Assembly: GCA_019009955.1 (NCBI GenBank)
Contig: CM032233.1
Location: 111,743,001-111,807,000 of the forward strand
DNA length: 64,000 nt
Source: Riptortus pedestris
Taxonomy: Eukaryota > Arthropoda > Insecta > Hemiptera > Alydidae
Reading direction: 5' to 3'
Part shown: positions 19,440-31,204 of the stretch, piece after piece
Numbering within the stretch: position 1 is the first letter of the stretch
How the letters are laid out: each line of letters opens with the position of its first letter
Made by a program: the position numbers and the translations under genes
The notes under the pieces: generated by a model
Told to the model about the DNA's origin: nothing
Seen by the model: the letters and a program-made list of their open reading frames with translations, nothing else
Database searches by the model: none

Positions 19440-19700
19440 TTATCACCGGGCCGTCCTCGGCAAGAGACGGAAAGAGAGGGCTAGGTAGTCCGAGGTGCAG
19501 GAAGTCAAAGGAAAGAAATCAGTTCCAGACTAAGCACACGAGCAGATCTAGTGCTGGACGGGTACTGATTCTTGCCCCGAAACCTAGCCAGCAGGTGCCT
19601 GACCTTGTAGCTTTGGAGTGTTGGAGGAGGGGAAAGGCGGGTGTTGATTCACTGAGAGATTCAGCCAATAACACACCCTCCGGCACTCCTAGACTTGCAG
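19440..19700 (+). repeat. Dispersed repeat 'B', copy 2
   Basis: It contains CCGTCCTCGGCAAGAGACGG, GTCAAAGGAAAGAAATCAGTTCC and, in one frame, AGRVLILAPKPSQQVPDLVA. The third copy at 20640 reads GGVLTLFPKPYQQVLEVVA at the same place, so the frame is preserved between copies. This suggests descent from a coding element I cannot identify. Confidence 0.5.
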
Positions 19701-19739
19701 ATCAACCGTTTTTTTATATATAATTTTACAATATTTACA

Positions 19740-20550
19740 ATTTTATTTTCAATTATGGCAGCGACACTGCCCGGAAAAATGGGGCGGCATGTCGCTGACC
19801 TCTGGTCCGGGAATGCTCACTTCGGGAGGATCCGTCAGCTCCCATAGAGGTGGTGATTCTGTTGGAGGCCGGTTGCGATCGAAGAGATCTACATTGTTGT
19901 TCTTAGCTGGGGATTGTAAGGTGCTGCTACCATTGATGCTAAGCTCTTGAAGGCGAGCTCCCGCCTTTTATTTTTGTCTCTTCTACTGGCGTGTGCAGCT
20001 ACGTTAGTGTCTTTGATGAGGGAGATGCAAGGTACCGCTGAGGCGCCGCTGATGTCACGGGGATGGTGAATGTCGGTGTATATGGTAGCAGTAATTCAGT
20101 CGACGGAGGTGCTGTTGTAGCCTGCATGGGTTGTGTCTTCGTTGGGAGTGGCGTTATTGTAGTTATGCAACAGTTGCACAGTGGCAGGTCGAAGGGCATA
20201 CACGCTCCATTGGCCAGTGGACTTCCTCGGCTGGCACGTAGTGCTGCACCGATTGGTACTGCTGCAGGCGGGTTTCGTCGTCGATGTTGGGCAGCAGTGG
20301 AGCTCCTACCTCGCCGCTGGGGTGCCCTCTGCGGTTTTCACATGTCGTCGTGGAGGCTGGGGCTCCAAGTGTTCAGCGATTTGGAGGGCCTAGAACTAAA
20401 ATCAATCTGATAACGGGTCGACGAGCGAGTGATAGGTCGCCTTTCGTCGGCCACGCCTGGCGTAGGCATCGCTTCACCAGGGTTCTTCCCTCGCTCTCGG
20501 CGAGTGCCGCTTCAGCTGCTCTTTTGCAGTTCTATCGAAGAAGTTAGAAC
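19740..20550. other. GC-rich block with decayed coding-like frames, unidentified
   Basis: GC content is well above the surroundings. On the minus strand about 19755-19970 is open without a Met and ends SIPGPEVSDMPPHFSGQC then RCHN and a stop; about 19999-20345 is open and Pro/Ala/Thr-rich. On the plus strand overlapping frames of 60-115 residues also occur, as expected from GC-rich sequence. I recognise no domain. It could be part of an unclassified retroelement together with repeat B. Confidence 0.3.
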
Positions 20551-20639
20551 CCTCACTTCGGCCCTGGTCCTACAGTGCAGAATCTGCTTCCATTTCCTTG
20601 CCGCGTGCCTCACTTTGGGCGACAGTATGTTATCAGGCC

Positions 20640-20790
20640 GCCCTCGACGAGAGAAAGCAGTTCCAGACTAAGCGATGGGAGCAAGTCTAGGGCTGGAGGG
20701 GTACTGACTCTTTTCCCGAAACCTTACCAGCAGGTGCTTGAGGTGGTAGCGGGGGAGGGAATCTCTCAGCCAAGAAAACATTAAGGTAAC
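20640..20790 (+). repeat. Dispersed repeat 'B', copy 3
   Basis: It has CAGTTCCAGACTAAGC, GGCTGGAGGGGTACTGA and the frame text GGVLTLFPKPYQQVLEVVA, parallel to copy 2. About 950 bp of GC-rich sequence separates the two. Confidence 0.5.
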
Positions 20791-21049
20791 ACTGAGAACT
20801 GACACATACCGAGAGAACTTGCATATGTTAACACTTCAATACCAAGGAACGTACTGCTCGTAGATTATCTTTGTATTGTTCATGGTTACCTCCAACTAGC
20901 AAACTATGTGCAGTTACAAGGTCAATACCGGTGATAATGGATCTCTTTGCCTGAGAACCCAAGTTATCTCAAATCTATTTAAGTTACCAACACCGGTTTT
21001 ATTTTACGAATGCCCTTTTCAGTGTTATCCTTATTAATCAAATCAGTTG

Positions 21050-21290
21050 TACGAGGACCCCAGAGACGGAAATACCTCTACCAATTTTACCCTACCTTCA
21101 TTCCGGCCAATAAAGTTGCGAAGCAGATCAACTTAACGCTCGTATGGTTTTTCCATTATCAATCCATTGACCAAGATTTCATCTATGTCGAGTGGCCTGG
21201 GCAAAAACTATTTTGTTGGTCTTCCAATAACCCATCAATGCTCTCCATTAACCTCCGAAGTATGCCCATAGGCAATACTTCATAATCTGT
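21050..21290 (-). pseudogene. LINE reverse-transcriptase fragment
   Basis: The minus strand reads PMGILRRLMESIDGLLEDQQ, then NSFCPGHST and, after a frameshift, DEILVNGLIMEKPYER. This resembles the RT segment 'L-x-x-x-Q-x-G-F-R-x-G-R-S-T-x-D-x-I' of non-LTR elements. It is short, frameshifted and isolated. The clade cannot be set from so little. Confidence 0.35.
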
Positions 21291-21720
21291 GGAGAGAAGC
21301 ACTATGTTTTTTCTCTTAACTAAGGATTCTACACATGCACAAGAATGTTTGTATCAAATTAATCTATACTATAAAAGTAAGTTGAAACTGAGTGCGAATC
21401 AAGATATGAAAAGAGCTTCTAGTATAAAAAGTTGAACAATTTCCCTTCATGAAGCGCATTCCTTCTATTCGTTTCTACAACTGACCCAGTGGTCTAAGTT
21501 TTTATTATAATTTTAATATTATTATTATTTCTTTTTTTAAAACCATATGTTATGAATTTGAGTTCTGAGATTTGCAATATAAAAGTTTTAGCAAATAAGT
21601 CGATAGCTAAATGGTCCTACCAAGCTGTAATGGAGATGGATTTGTACCGAATGGCAATATAATGCGGCTTACAAACAGAAATGTCCCATTTCATGATTCA
21701 AAACCGAGGGTCAAAGTGAG
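21291..21720. other. AT-rich sequence, nothing recognised
   Basis: No gene, repeat boundary or RNA is seen here. Confidence 0.5.
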
Positions 21721-21744
21721 ACGTCAGAGGGCTGCAGTAAATGT

Positions 21745-22020
21745 GATTAGACATGGGATTCGTGAAACTAACTCATTCTATGAATGAGAGTTCTGAATCA
21801 CAGCTGAGCTATGATCGACGAAGTGCGAGAGGAAGCCGTAATACAAGGCAGTCCAGTAGGAACAACCGACTTCGAGCGAGGCTAGTTGACATGGACGCTG
21901 ATTACAGGCATCAGCTACAGCTCCATGATATTCAATGGGAAGCTGAAACACCTTAACTTCAGCGGCAAGTGCTTCAGTTTGAGCGACGCGAAACGGAGTG
22001 AGAGCATGAAAGGGTGAGTG
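21745..22020 (+). pseudogene. Arg-rich fragment resembling a Helitron-type N-terminal region
   Basis: The plus strand reads YDRRSARGSRNTRQSSRNNR, LRARLVDMDADYRHQLQLHD and IQWEAETP before a stop, then continues RRETE-like. Arg/Glu-rich segments of this kind precede the helicase domain in arthropod Helitron-like ORFs. The match is from memory and weak; no Rep or helicase motif follows. Confidence 0.25.
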
Positions 22021-22589
22021 TATCGGGAAGCCAGGTAAACCACCGATCTAACATTAACTCAGGGCCAAGTCATGCACATTAGGACGGCTGCGTGGATCGC
22101 AGGACAAACCACAAGTGACCACGAGAAACTCACGTTTCTCCTCCACCATTTAGGCCTTAGTGATAGATAGTATCAGATTTTAGTTTCCAGAAGTCGCAGG
22201 TAGTTCACACTCATACAAAAGTGGGACATTTATCGACAGTGGTGATACCAAATATAGTAGATATGAGTTTAAAGTAGGCGGAACGAGAGTCAAATATTAC
22301 TGTTCAAAGGATATGACTGAGGAAAGACTCATGGTTATCGATGAGTATTCAAGGTGTGTCAAGAGTGTTTGTACTCGCTTCAGAAGCGTATCTTTTCTGT
22401 TCAAACCATGGAAACAATGTTTTAAAGAATTCTCTGAGATACCGATAAAGTTGGAAATTAACATGAATAATAAGTTCTCAGAGTGTTGAAACTGAGATGA
22501 AAAATTACACAAGTCCTGTGAAGACCGTGAGGCCTTTGCTAAATCTAGAAAACTGAAAATGAAAACACGCCATCCCAACTATTGAAGTG
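22021..22589. other. Unassigned sequence left of the Gypsy element
   Basis: A single minus-strand frame (22297-22578) has no recognisable motif. Nothing else is evident. Confidence 0.4.
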
Positions 22590-22765
22590 TGTTTTGTAGC
22601 TATTGTTATAAAAACTGCAATTTAAATTAGATAGAAAACAAACGACACAACACAGTAGACTCCATTTTATTAACTGGTTTATGTAGTAATCGGTTGTAAC
22701 AACTCCTTTGTATCTAACTATCGATATGTAACAATTTCTTTGTATCTGACTATGGCTATGTAACA
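22590..22765 (-). repeat. Gypsy 3' LTR (left)
   Basis: On the minus strand it starts TGTTACATAGCC and ends AAAACA. Preceded by a polypurine tract (A11GGAA, 22766-22780). It carries an extra tandem copy of a roughly 36-bp motif (TGTAACAATTTCTTTGTATC type) that the right LTR lacks. Confidence 0.8.
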
Positions 22766-23119
22766 ATTCCTTTTTTTTTTTGTAAGAATGAAACGCCAAG
22801 TGGGCTTAATCGGTCTGCGAAACGATAAGACATTCGGTTTAGGTGATGGTATAGTTTTTGACTGTTATCCACGTAGTGGGTGTGACCGAAACTCATCCAT
22901 CCTGTTCTTCCGTGGTTAGAGGTTTGGAGGGCGTATAGCGTGGGGGTTTCCATTCCTATTGACCTTCTGGGTGATTTTGGAAGAGGTGAAGGTGACCTGT
23001 ATCTTGTTATTGGCGGTCTTATTGAGATGCGTTGTGCTGGAGGCGGTGATATGAGCCGGTTCGCTGGTTTCAGCCAGAGACGATCTCTCCGATGCAGCTT
23101 GGAGTTGGCTGAGACGTTC

Positions 23120-23970
23120 TAGGACGACCATTCTTGGCTAACGATGTGTCCAAGTTGCCATCTCTGGTAAGCTGGTACTCTAGTTCGTGTTCTTCTTGAC
23201 GTCAGACGCTGGACGTGGCTATAGTCCATTCCCTCTGACGGCGTGTTTCTCCATTCAAGACGCTTGCATTTCTTGAGTAGTTTTTTGACAATCTTGACGC
23301 TAGACTAGGATTTGCCGTTTCTATGGCTGTTATATGGCGCTGATGTTGAGTGGTTGAATTCCCATGACTTGGCGAAAGCAGAAAATTCTTTTCCGATGAG
23401 ACGTGTTGCATTGTCGGTCACTAAAACTAATGGAATTCCATGACGAGTTGTGCTTGCAAAAAGCAATGATGGTTTCTGCCATGGATCTGAAACCTCAAAT
23501 TAATCAGAATAGGAGTCAACCATCACAACAAATTGCTGAAAGTCAAACTCGAATGTGTCCAGATTAACTCTTTCCCATGGTAGGGATGAAATCCTGTGCG
23601 ACTTCAGGGTTGCTTCGGTTGTGCAACGGCCTATTCTTGGCATGTTGGGCAGCACTTGATGATGTCGCGGGCTCTTCTGAGAGGCGGATTTTGTCCCAAA
23701 TGACACAGATGAATTTTCGCTTTAAATTCGGCGCGTAGTGACTTTGGCACAACGACCTGGCTGCCTTTGTAGATGATACCATCTTGAACCATGAGTTCAT
23801 GTTTATAATTCCAGAATACGAAGAAACATGGTGGTAGCTTGTCCTTGTACTCCGGCCATCCAGACTTGATCGCAAACAAGAGAATGCACAATGTGTTGTC
23901 GACGGGGGTTTCCTGTCGAATACGACGTAGCTTTTCAGGCATCATGTTCATATTGTCCGCCATTCTTATG
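23120..23970 (-). pseudogene. Gypsy integrase
   Basis: The zinc-binding domain reads HLCHLGQNPPLRRARDIIKC and CPTCQE. The core follows with LPWERVNLDTFEFDFQQFVV (first Asp) and VTDNATRLIGKEFSAF (second Asp), then STSAPYNSHRNGKS where the third acidic residue (E of A-E-S) is replaced or lost. The C-terminal side has LEWRNTPSEGMDYS-type text. Several frameshifts split it. Confidence 0.8.
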
Positions 23971-24039
23971 GACTTGAGCTCTGTTTAGATTGGGTCACAG
24001 TGGTACACTTCTTCAAACTGTTGTTCGGTGCCTTCCGGT

Positions 24040-24420
24040 AGCTGCATGCGAGACTGCGTCGGCGATCAACATTTCTTTGCTTTTCAGAAACTGAACTCTC
24101 AAATTGTATCGCTGTAGGCGTATCAGCATCCGTTGAAGTCGAGTAGGTGCTTTGAAGATCAACGGTTTGAATATTACTTCGAGCCGACGATGATCTATTT
24201 GAACAATGATTTCCTTGCGTTCGACAAAACGTTGGCAAGTAAATGAATGCGTAGACATTCGCATTCTATTTGGGCCCAGTTTCTCTCATTTGACGACAGG
24301 CTTCTCGACGTGAAAGCGACTGGTCGACCTTCCTCTATGAGGACGGTCTCTAAGTCCTGTGGATGAACCGTCGGCTTGATTACCCACGTATTTCCGATAA
24401 GCTTCAAAATTGCTCCACCA
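24040..24420 (-). pseudogene. Gypsy RNase H domain
   Basis: The minus strand reads IEEGRPVAFTSRSLSSNERN and WAQIECECL, then after a frameshift VQIDHRRLEVIFKP, KAPTRLQRMLIRLQRYNLRV and EMLIADAVSHA. This is the reverse-transcriptase-linked RNase H of Gypsy elements, with its usual TDH motif changed to IDH. Upstream RT fingers/palm are missing. Confidence 0.8.
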
Positions 24421-24989
24421 TGGCTTTGAAGTCTTGCCGAAGACAGATCTAGCTTGGGAATGATACCTCCATAAATATCTTTTAGGTCGCTTTCCTCGAT
24501 TGCATCCACGCCGGATCCTCTGTTTTCTTGGCACTTCATCATACGCTTCTTATAAGTCGTACCTTGCTCATTGACTACAAAGTTCAAGAAAGCAGTCCAA
24601 ATTATCTTTGGTTTTGAAGTTCCAAATTGTCGAATCTCGTCGAAGGCAAATGCTTGCTTGCTATGGCCTGATGAATTTGAACCCTCCGATTCATTTTCCT
24701 CATCCACATGTCATACATCGGGACGTTGGCGATGGCTAAGATACTTCCTGTTTTCCTCTGCGGATTGTTTTAGAGACGTTCTTGGTGTAGCATGCTCTGA
24801 CACACAGACGCAAAGTGGTTTGGAGTCAGGACTTGTAACTCGGGCAAGACAGCTTATCATGTGCATGAACTCTTCCAAAGTATTTGAACCGGGTAGTCTT
24901 CCTATTTTTCCTATGAAAATCAATTTTATTTACCTCTTCTGTGTGTTCGCCTCCTCTTATAAATTTCATTTTTTATCCACCAACTCCAT

Positions 24990-25773
24990 TAGCTCTGCAA
25001 ACATCTATCGCAGTCTCTAAAGTAAGCTAGGCGTCGCTTATCAACTGTTTCTTTGTGGCGCCATCTCTTATGCCCAATAAAGGCCGGTCTCGAATCATTT
25101 CTGGTTCAAATGTCTTATAGCTATAGGGGCTCAGGCTGGCCGAGTGAGTTAAGGAGAAGTTGGTCTTAATCTCGCGTGGTAGACCTAGAGTGGCGGGTTC
25201 GATTCCCGCCCTGTGCAGTAGAAATTTATTTAGTGACGAACTCATGAAATAAGCTCATTTGGCCCACCCTGGCTTGAAAAGGGTGGTAACCTGTAGATAA
25301 CCCGTCCCGATTGGCCATAGTAGCATAAAGTGGACGTAAATAGTAATAAACAAACAAAAGCGTTATAGTTATAATTAGTACTTAATTTGCGTAATCTGGC
25401 TATATAATCGCCTATGGATTCGGATATTTCCTGTACTGCTGATCCAAACACATATCGTTCATAGATCACATTCGTTTGTGGAATGAGAAGTTTATCCGAT
25501 TCTGCAATAACTTTATCCACAGTGTTCTGCCAGCTTCATGTTTGCTAACACTTGGCAAGCGCCTCGGCCCAAAAGTACCATGAAAGTGGCTAACTGAACA
25601 TCCCCAGCTTTATCTTTAAGACCCGATGCTGTATGATAATATTTCCCTTCAGATTTAAAATAATTCCAGTTATTAGTCGCATTTCCTTTAAGAGTCCTCT
25701 TATCGGAGAGAGGAATGTGAGGATTCGACATCCTGAATAGTATGCTATGCACTGAACTAAGTATTAGACTCAC
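24990..25773 (-). pseudogene. Gypsy gag, split by a SINE
   Basis: The capsid region reads LKGNATNNWNYFKSEGKYYH near the N-terminal side, then NVIYERYVFGSAVQEISESI and GDYIARLRKLSTNYNY. After the SINE (25126-25362) it resumes with FEPEMIRDRPLLGIRDGATK and LTLETAIDVCRANG. These are the hallmark blocks of arthropod Gypsy gag. At least one frameshift (near 25515) and one in-frame stop are present. Confidence 0.8.
25126..25362 (+). mobile_element. tRNA-derived SINE, full copy
   Basis: The head is a type II (Leu/Ser-like) tRNA: A-box TGGCCGAGTGAGTTAAGG, a long variable-arm region, and B-box GGGTTCGATTCCCGCC. The body contains GAAATTTATTTAGTGACGAA, CCACCCTGGCTTGAAAAGGG and GTAACCTGTAGATAACCCG and ends in an A-rich AATAAACAAACAAAA tail. 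The flanks TTATAGCTATA (25115-25125) and TTATAGTTATA (25363-25373) form a target duplication with one mismatch. It interrupts Gypsy gag. Confidence 0.85.
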
Positions 25774-25876
25774 CTCGTGTCTAGCTGAAATGTGACAAAT
25801 TCCGTTGAAGGAATTTGTGTTCTATCCATATTCTCAGAGAAGGCTTGAATTGTCTAAGAGGGCACGCCTAGCACAA

Positions 25877-26020
25877 TGTTTTGTAGCTATTGTTATTAAA
25901 ACTGCAATTTAAGGAAGAGAGAAAACAAATGACACAACACAGTAGAGTCCATTTTGTTAACTGGTTTATTTGGCAATCGATTATAACAATTTCTTTGTAT
26001 TTAACTATCCATATTTAACA
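25877..26020 (-). repeat. Gypsy 5' LTR (right)
   Basis: It shares TTTTGTAGCTATTGTTAT, AAACTGCAATTTAA and GACACAACACAGTAGAGTCC with the left LTR, with a few substitutions. It is shorter by one internal tandem unit (144 versus 176 bp). Confidence 0.8.
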
Positions 26021-27360
<1,340 letters not shown>

Positions 27361-27434
27361 ACCCTTTAATTGTACAAAGCCACTATAGTGGCTTGATCCA
27401 AGCCACTGTAGTGGCTTTGCGCAATGAAAGGGTT
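27361..27434. repeat. Near-perfect hairpin (74 bp), possible minimal TTAA element
   Basis: The left arm ACCCTTTAATTGTACAAAGC plus CACTATAGTGGCTTG is complementary to the right arm with about three mismatches around a 3-base loop. Each arm itself contains a palindrome (AGCCACTATAGTGGCT). TTAA follows at the right end (27433-27436), and CCCTTT is a common piggyBac-type terminus; the left junction is with the CT tract (TCAA). Confidence 0.6.
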
Positions 27435-27436
27435 AA

Positions 27437-30247
27437 GGGATTTCTACTAAGAGATTCCAACATATGCCTATTTTTTTTAATAAATATTAATATATTCAAA
27501 CAAAGTTTGGCCTTAAGGAAATTGAAAATAAAACACAATGAAATTGTATTTAATAACATCAATGAAATATTTCACATTAAGCACTATAATCTAAATAAAT
27601 AAAAAAATACAATCATTCTTACATAAATATTACTTATATATTTACTTATATTGTTAAACATTAAATATTATTTATAAAACACATTATATTTACAAGAATT
27701 TAGAAAAGTAATGAGACAGCTTTGAATTGTTTGACTCGATAAATAATTATAATGATTTTAAGGTCCATTACTAATTTACAACTAACTTCTAAAAACTGTT
27801 TTATTTAGATACTTCCAGCAAGTGTCAATGTTAAGAATTGAAGTAAAATAGAAATTGAATTACGAATTGATCATCAGGAATTAAATTTTTGAAATTAGAT
27901 TAATGATCAATTAATTAAAGAGAAAACATTTTATTTTTATAGAAAACCATTATTACTAATCAAAAAGTCCATCATGTAGGATCATAAACTAAACAGATTT
28001 TCCATTTGCTGGAATATTCATGTATATTAGGAGTCTAAAAGGGATTAGGGCAGATAGAGGGTGTGGAATTGTTAATATTTATTTAATATTGTTAATAAGT
28101 AATTGTTATAAAGGAGGTTAAGTAGATGTAGAGCAAAGAAAATATTTAGGTCATGAATGTGTTTTTCTAGAAACATGAGAAAGAACATCTGCAATTGCAC
28201 GAAGAATTTTGATTTATGATTATCAAAATTATAGTTATTCCAATGTAACTTTCATTCATAAATCCACAAGCAAATTATGATTATTGTTCTGGAATCACAC
28301 ATTACAGTGCAATAAATTGATTCTCTGTGGCAGCGTTTGTCCGATCTTTAATGGAATAAAAGTTATTGTGAAATTCCACTAATATATTTTTCTTGGAAAG
28401 TCAACTTTCATTACCAGTTACATGGTATCTTCTGTTCTAGATTTTTTTTATTTCTACAAATGCCCCTTCATCTAGGACAAGAGATGCTGTGTAACTAGTG
28501 ATAAAATATACAATAGACATTCCAGTTAAAATATATTCGTGGAATTCGTAACTAAAATAAATAAATTATAATTAATAAATTACGTAAAGTATGAGTACTA
28601 AGGTCCTAGTAAAAGTCTCTAGCCTTTGTCACCACCATTGTTGAGCTTTCCTTTTTCCTTACTTCCTACTGCTGTAACAAGTGTTAATAGCACAGATGCC
28701 AGGCTTACTATACTGATCCTTTAGTTTGGTATTGCTATCTGCCCTGCTATTTGATGGCTCAAAATGTTTGTCTTAAGACTCTTCATCCCAAGACCAGCAG
28801 GATTCTCTTGTTTTTTTTTTTTTTTTTGTGGCGGTCCATGATGTACTGCCACAGATGATCAAGGGACTAATCACTTTTTTTTTTTTATGTTATTAGCTTA
28901 GCTTTCTGAGAGAGATTGCTCTATTGGAGGACTTATAGATTGTAAAAATATGATTTTTAACATACATTTTTATGTAATTAGTCTCAGTTAAACTTTCTCT
29001 CTGATATTAAAATATGTACAAGTAAGAAATGCCTTTACCAGTGCCATTGATTGCAGGCTCAGATACATAGATTCATCTTATATTTGAGTGGAGTATATTT
29101 CGGAGACAAACAAAGAAGAATGAACAGATTATTTTTGTTTATATATGGATAGTGATTTATTATTGTCTAGCTAATAATTTAACTTAAATAATAATAATAG
29201 TAGTTGTCCCATTACTTTTAATCATATTAAGATATTGTTATATAAGTTATTGAACATATTTGAAATACAATTAGGCCCTTATAAGACAACAAACTGAAAT
29301 ATTTCTGAATGTTATGACTTGAAGTCAAATTTCAAGATGTCTATATTTTAGCAATAGAAATTGTAGATGAAATGCTTCATTTGAAAATGCACAAGAAGGG
29401 CACAATATTATATGAACATCACAGGTACATCAACAAATTTTAAAATATTATGTACAATAAACATATCTACAATAGGAAATTGATTTAATACTTTTCATAA
29501 ACCTACAAATCACAAGATAATTACAACAACCAGAAAGAGACATATTAATAGATTATATAAAATTACAAGTCAAGAAGAGAATTATAGTTTCATACAATCT
29601 GAAATCTTCAGAAACTAAGTCATTTTGTTTTTGTTATACATAAAATTTTCATTGCTTTATTAATATTGAATCTAAAATGGTTTATTTTTTTTTGTTATTT
29701 TTTCAAAATGATTACAATAATATTTATGAAATCTTAGTACAGCATTTCATGATTCAATTATTTTATTAAAGAAAAAGTAATTTAAACCTTTAAGCTATTT
29801 AAGTGAAAATAAATATATGATTCTGACAATATATCTCCTAATACTTATAATATAACTTAAGTGTATTTGAGCTTGGGCCAATTCCTAATATTAGAGTACT
29901 CTAATTATACATACCTAACAATTCTTATTTCATAAAAAGATTTTAAATATTAAATTAGGTTCTTTTGCGTATTACTCAAGAAATAGCTTGAGATGAATTC
30001 TAATGTTGTAAGAAAAAAATAGCATTTAATAAATACTTAATTTAACGGTCTTGTCGCAATCACAGCCACTGTCAAGCTTTTGTTACTCATTCAAGTATCT
30101 AAAATGTAAATGTAGTATTTTACATTCTCAAAATTTTATACTCTTGAATAAAATTGTTAAAAAGGTCATGATAGAAATGGAAGAGTGTCTAACTTGAACA
30201 AATATTCACATTTTTTTCTTTCTCAGTTTTCATCTATGCTAGACTTT

Positions 30248-30252
<5 letters not shown>
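27437..30252. other. Gene-poor AT-rich sequence
   Basis: Only short frames and poly-T runs (near 28810 and 28875). No coding motif, RNA gene or element boundary is recognised. Confidence 0.55.

Positions 30253-30280
<28 letters not shown>
30253..30280. repeat. (TA)n microsatellite
   Basis: Pure TA run. Confidence 0.9.
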
Positions 30281-30282
<2 letters not shown>

Positions 30283-30767
30283 TTCTTATTCTGGACCCAA
30301 TGTTTTTATATCTTCTCCATTGTTTCATTGCAAGGTCACCAATAAAAAACATATTTTCCATGCAAACTTTATTTATACTGGCCTACATGTTTCATGGCTT
30401 ACATACCACTTCTTCAGGGACTATCCACTTCTGAAATGCTTGTTTTCTCTTACGTTCATTGTGACTGTCCATTCCTCAATGGGGAGGTTGTTGATCAACG
30501 TTTAAAATTTGCGAACTGCATTCCATAACCAGGTCAAGGGGGTTATATAATCTACAGTGCGAGAGCAGGTCAGTGTATGAGAAACAGAAACCATGGTGAT
30601 TAGAGGGGAAGAGAAGGAAGAAAAACATGGACTGGTTTCTGGACCTTGGAGAAGTGAGATGGTTGTCTTGGGAGCATTGGGGAACTGAATACTGGAGACC
30701 CATTCTTTTATTGACATTTGTATTCAATTATCATACCACCCTTTATTCCCTTTGGTCATTTCACACT
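30281..30767. other. Unassigned sequence, nothing recognised
   Basis: Overlapping minus-strand frames (30476-30727) are unremarkable. Confidence 0.45.
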
Positions 30768-30780
30768 GTAGGAAGAGGCT

Positions 30781-31191
30781 GAGTAGTGCAAATTCCAAAC
30801 GAGAGCAGGTTATATTGACTGTTGGAGACTTCGGTCCTCCCAAAGACGTCGGCTTTGCTGTTCCGGGCCGAGGATCATTCCGGCCTTAATGGGGTAAGTT
30901 TCTAGAGGCTTACGGGCTGGGTGGTGTCCGGAGTGGAGGCTTGCCTTCACTGCCGGTCATGGCCGTAGTGGTCGTGTGTTCAAAGCACGAAGACGACAGG
31001 CCAGGAAACTGGTACATGTGTCCTTCGTGTGGGAGCTGGTTAGTAGTATTGTCCCATTTCCATCAGGATCGCTCTTCCATCTTTGCGACTCCTCAGTTTC
31101 CAGAGAGGTGTTGGAATAAGTGTAGGATGGATTAAGGCCCTCAGGCTAGGTGCCACCTGCATTGCTGCCACATTTCGGATGGCTACACGAT
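30781..31191. mobile_element. GC-rich insertion flanked by 13-bp direct repeats (unidentified retroposon?)
   Basis: GTAGGAAGAGGCT occurs at 30768-30780 and, identically, at 31192-31204. The 411 bp between them is much richer in G+C than both flanks. The plus strand has two coding-like frames: one reads GNWYMCPSCGSWLVVLSHFH, another GRSGRVFKARRRQARKLVHV. No family is recognised and there is no poly(A) tail. A perfect 13-bp target-site-like duplication suggests a retroposed fragment. Confidence 0.5.
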
Positions 31192-31204
31192 GTAGGAAGA
31201 GGCT

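Larger units (their letters stand above)
22590..26020 (-). mobile_element. Gypsy LTR retrotransposon, internally deleted
   Basis: Two related LTRs (22590-22765 and 25877-26020) bound a minus-strand interior with gag (25773-24990), RNase H (about 24420-24040) and integrase (about 23970-23120). Protease and most of the reverse transcriptase, including the Y-x-D-D segment, are not found, and the interior is only about 3.1 kb. A SINE is inserted in gag. Many frameshifts mean the copy is dead. The flanks do not show a clean target duplication. Confidence 0.85.

Noticed and set aside
20063..20671. Several overlapping plus-strand frames
   Set aside because: Expected in GC-rich sequence; no motif and competing frames on the other strand are equally open.
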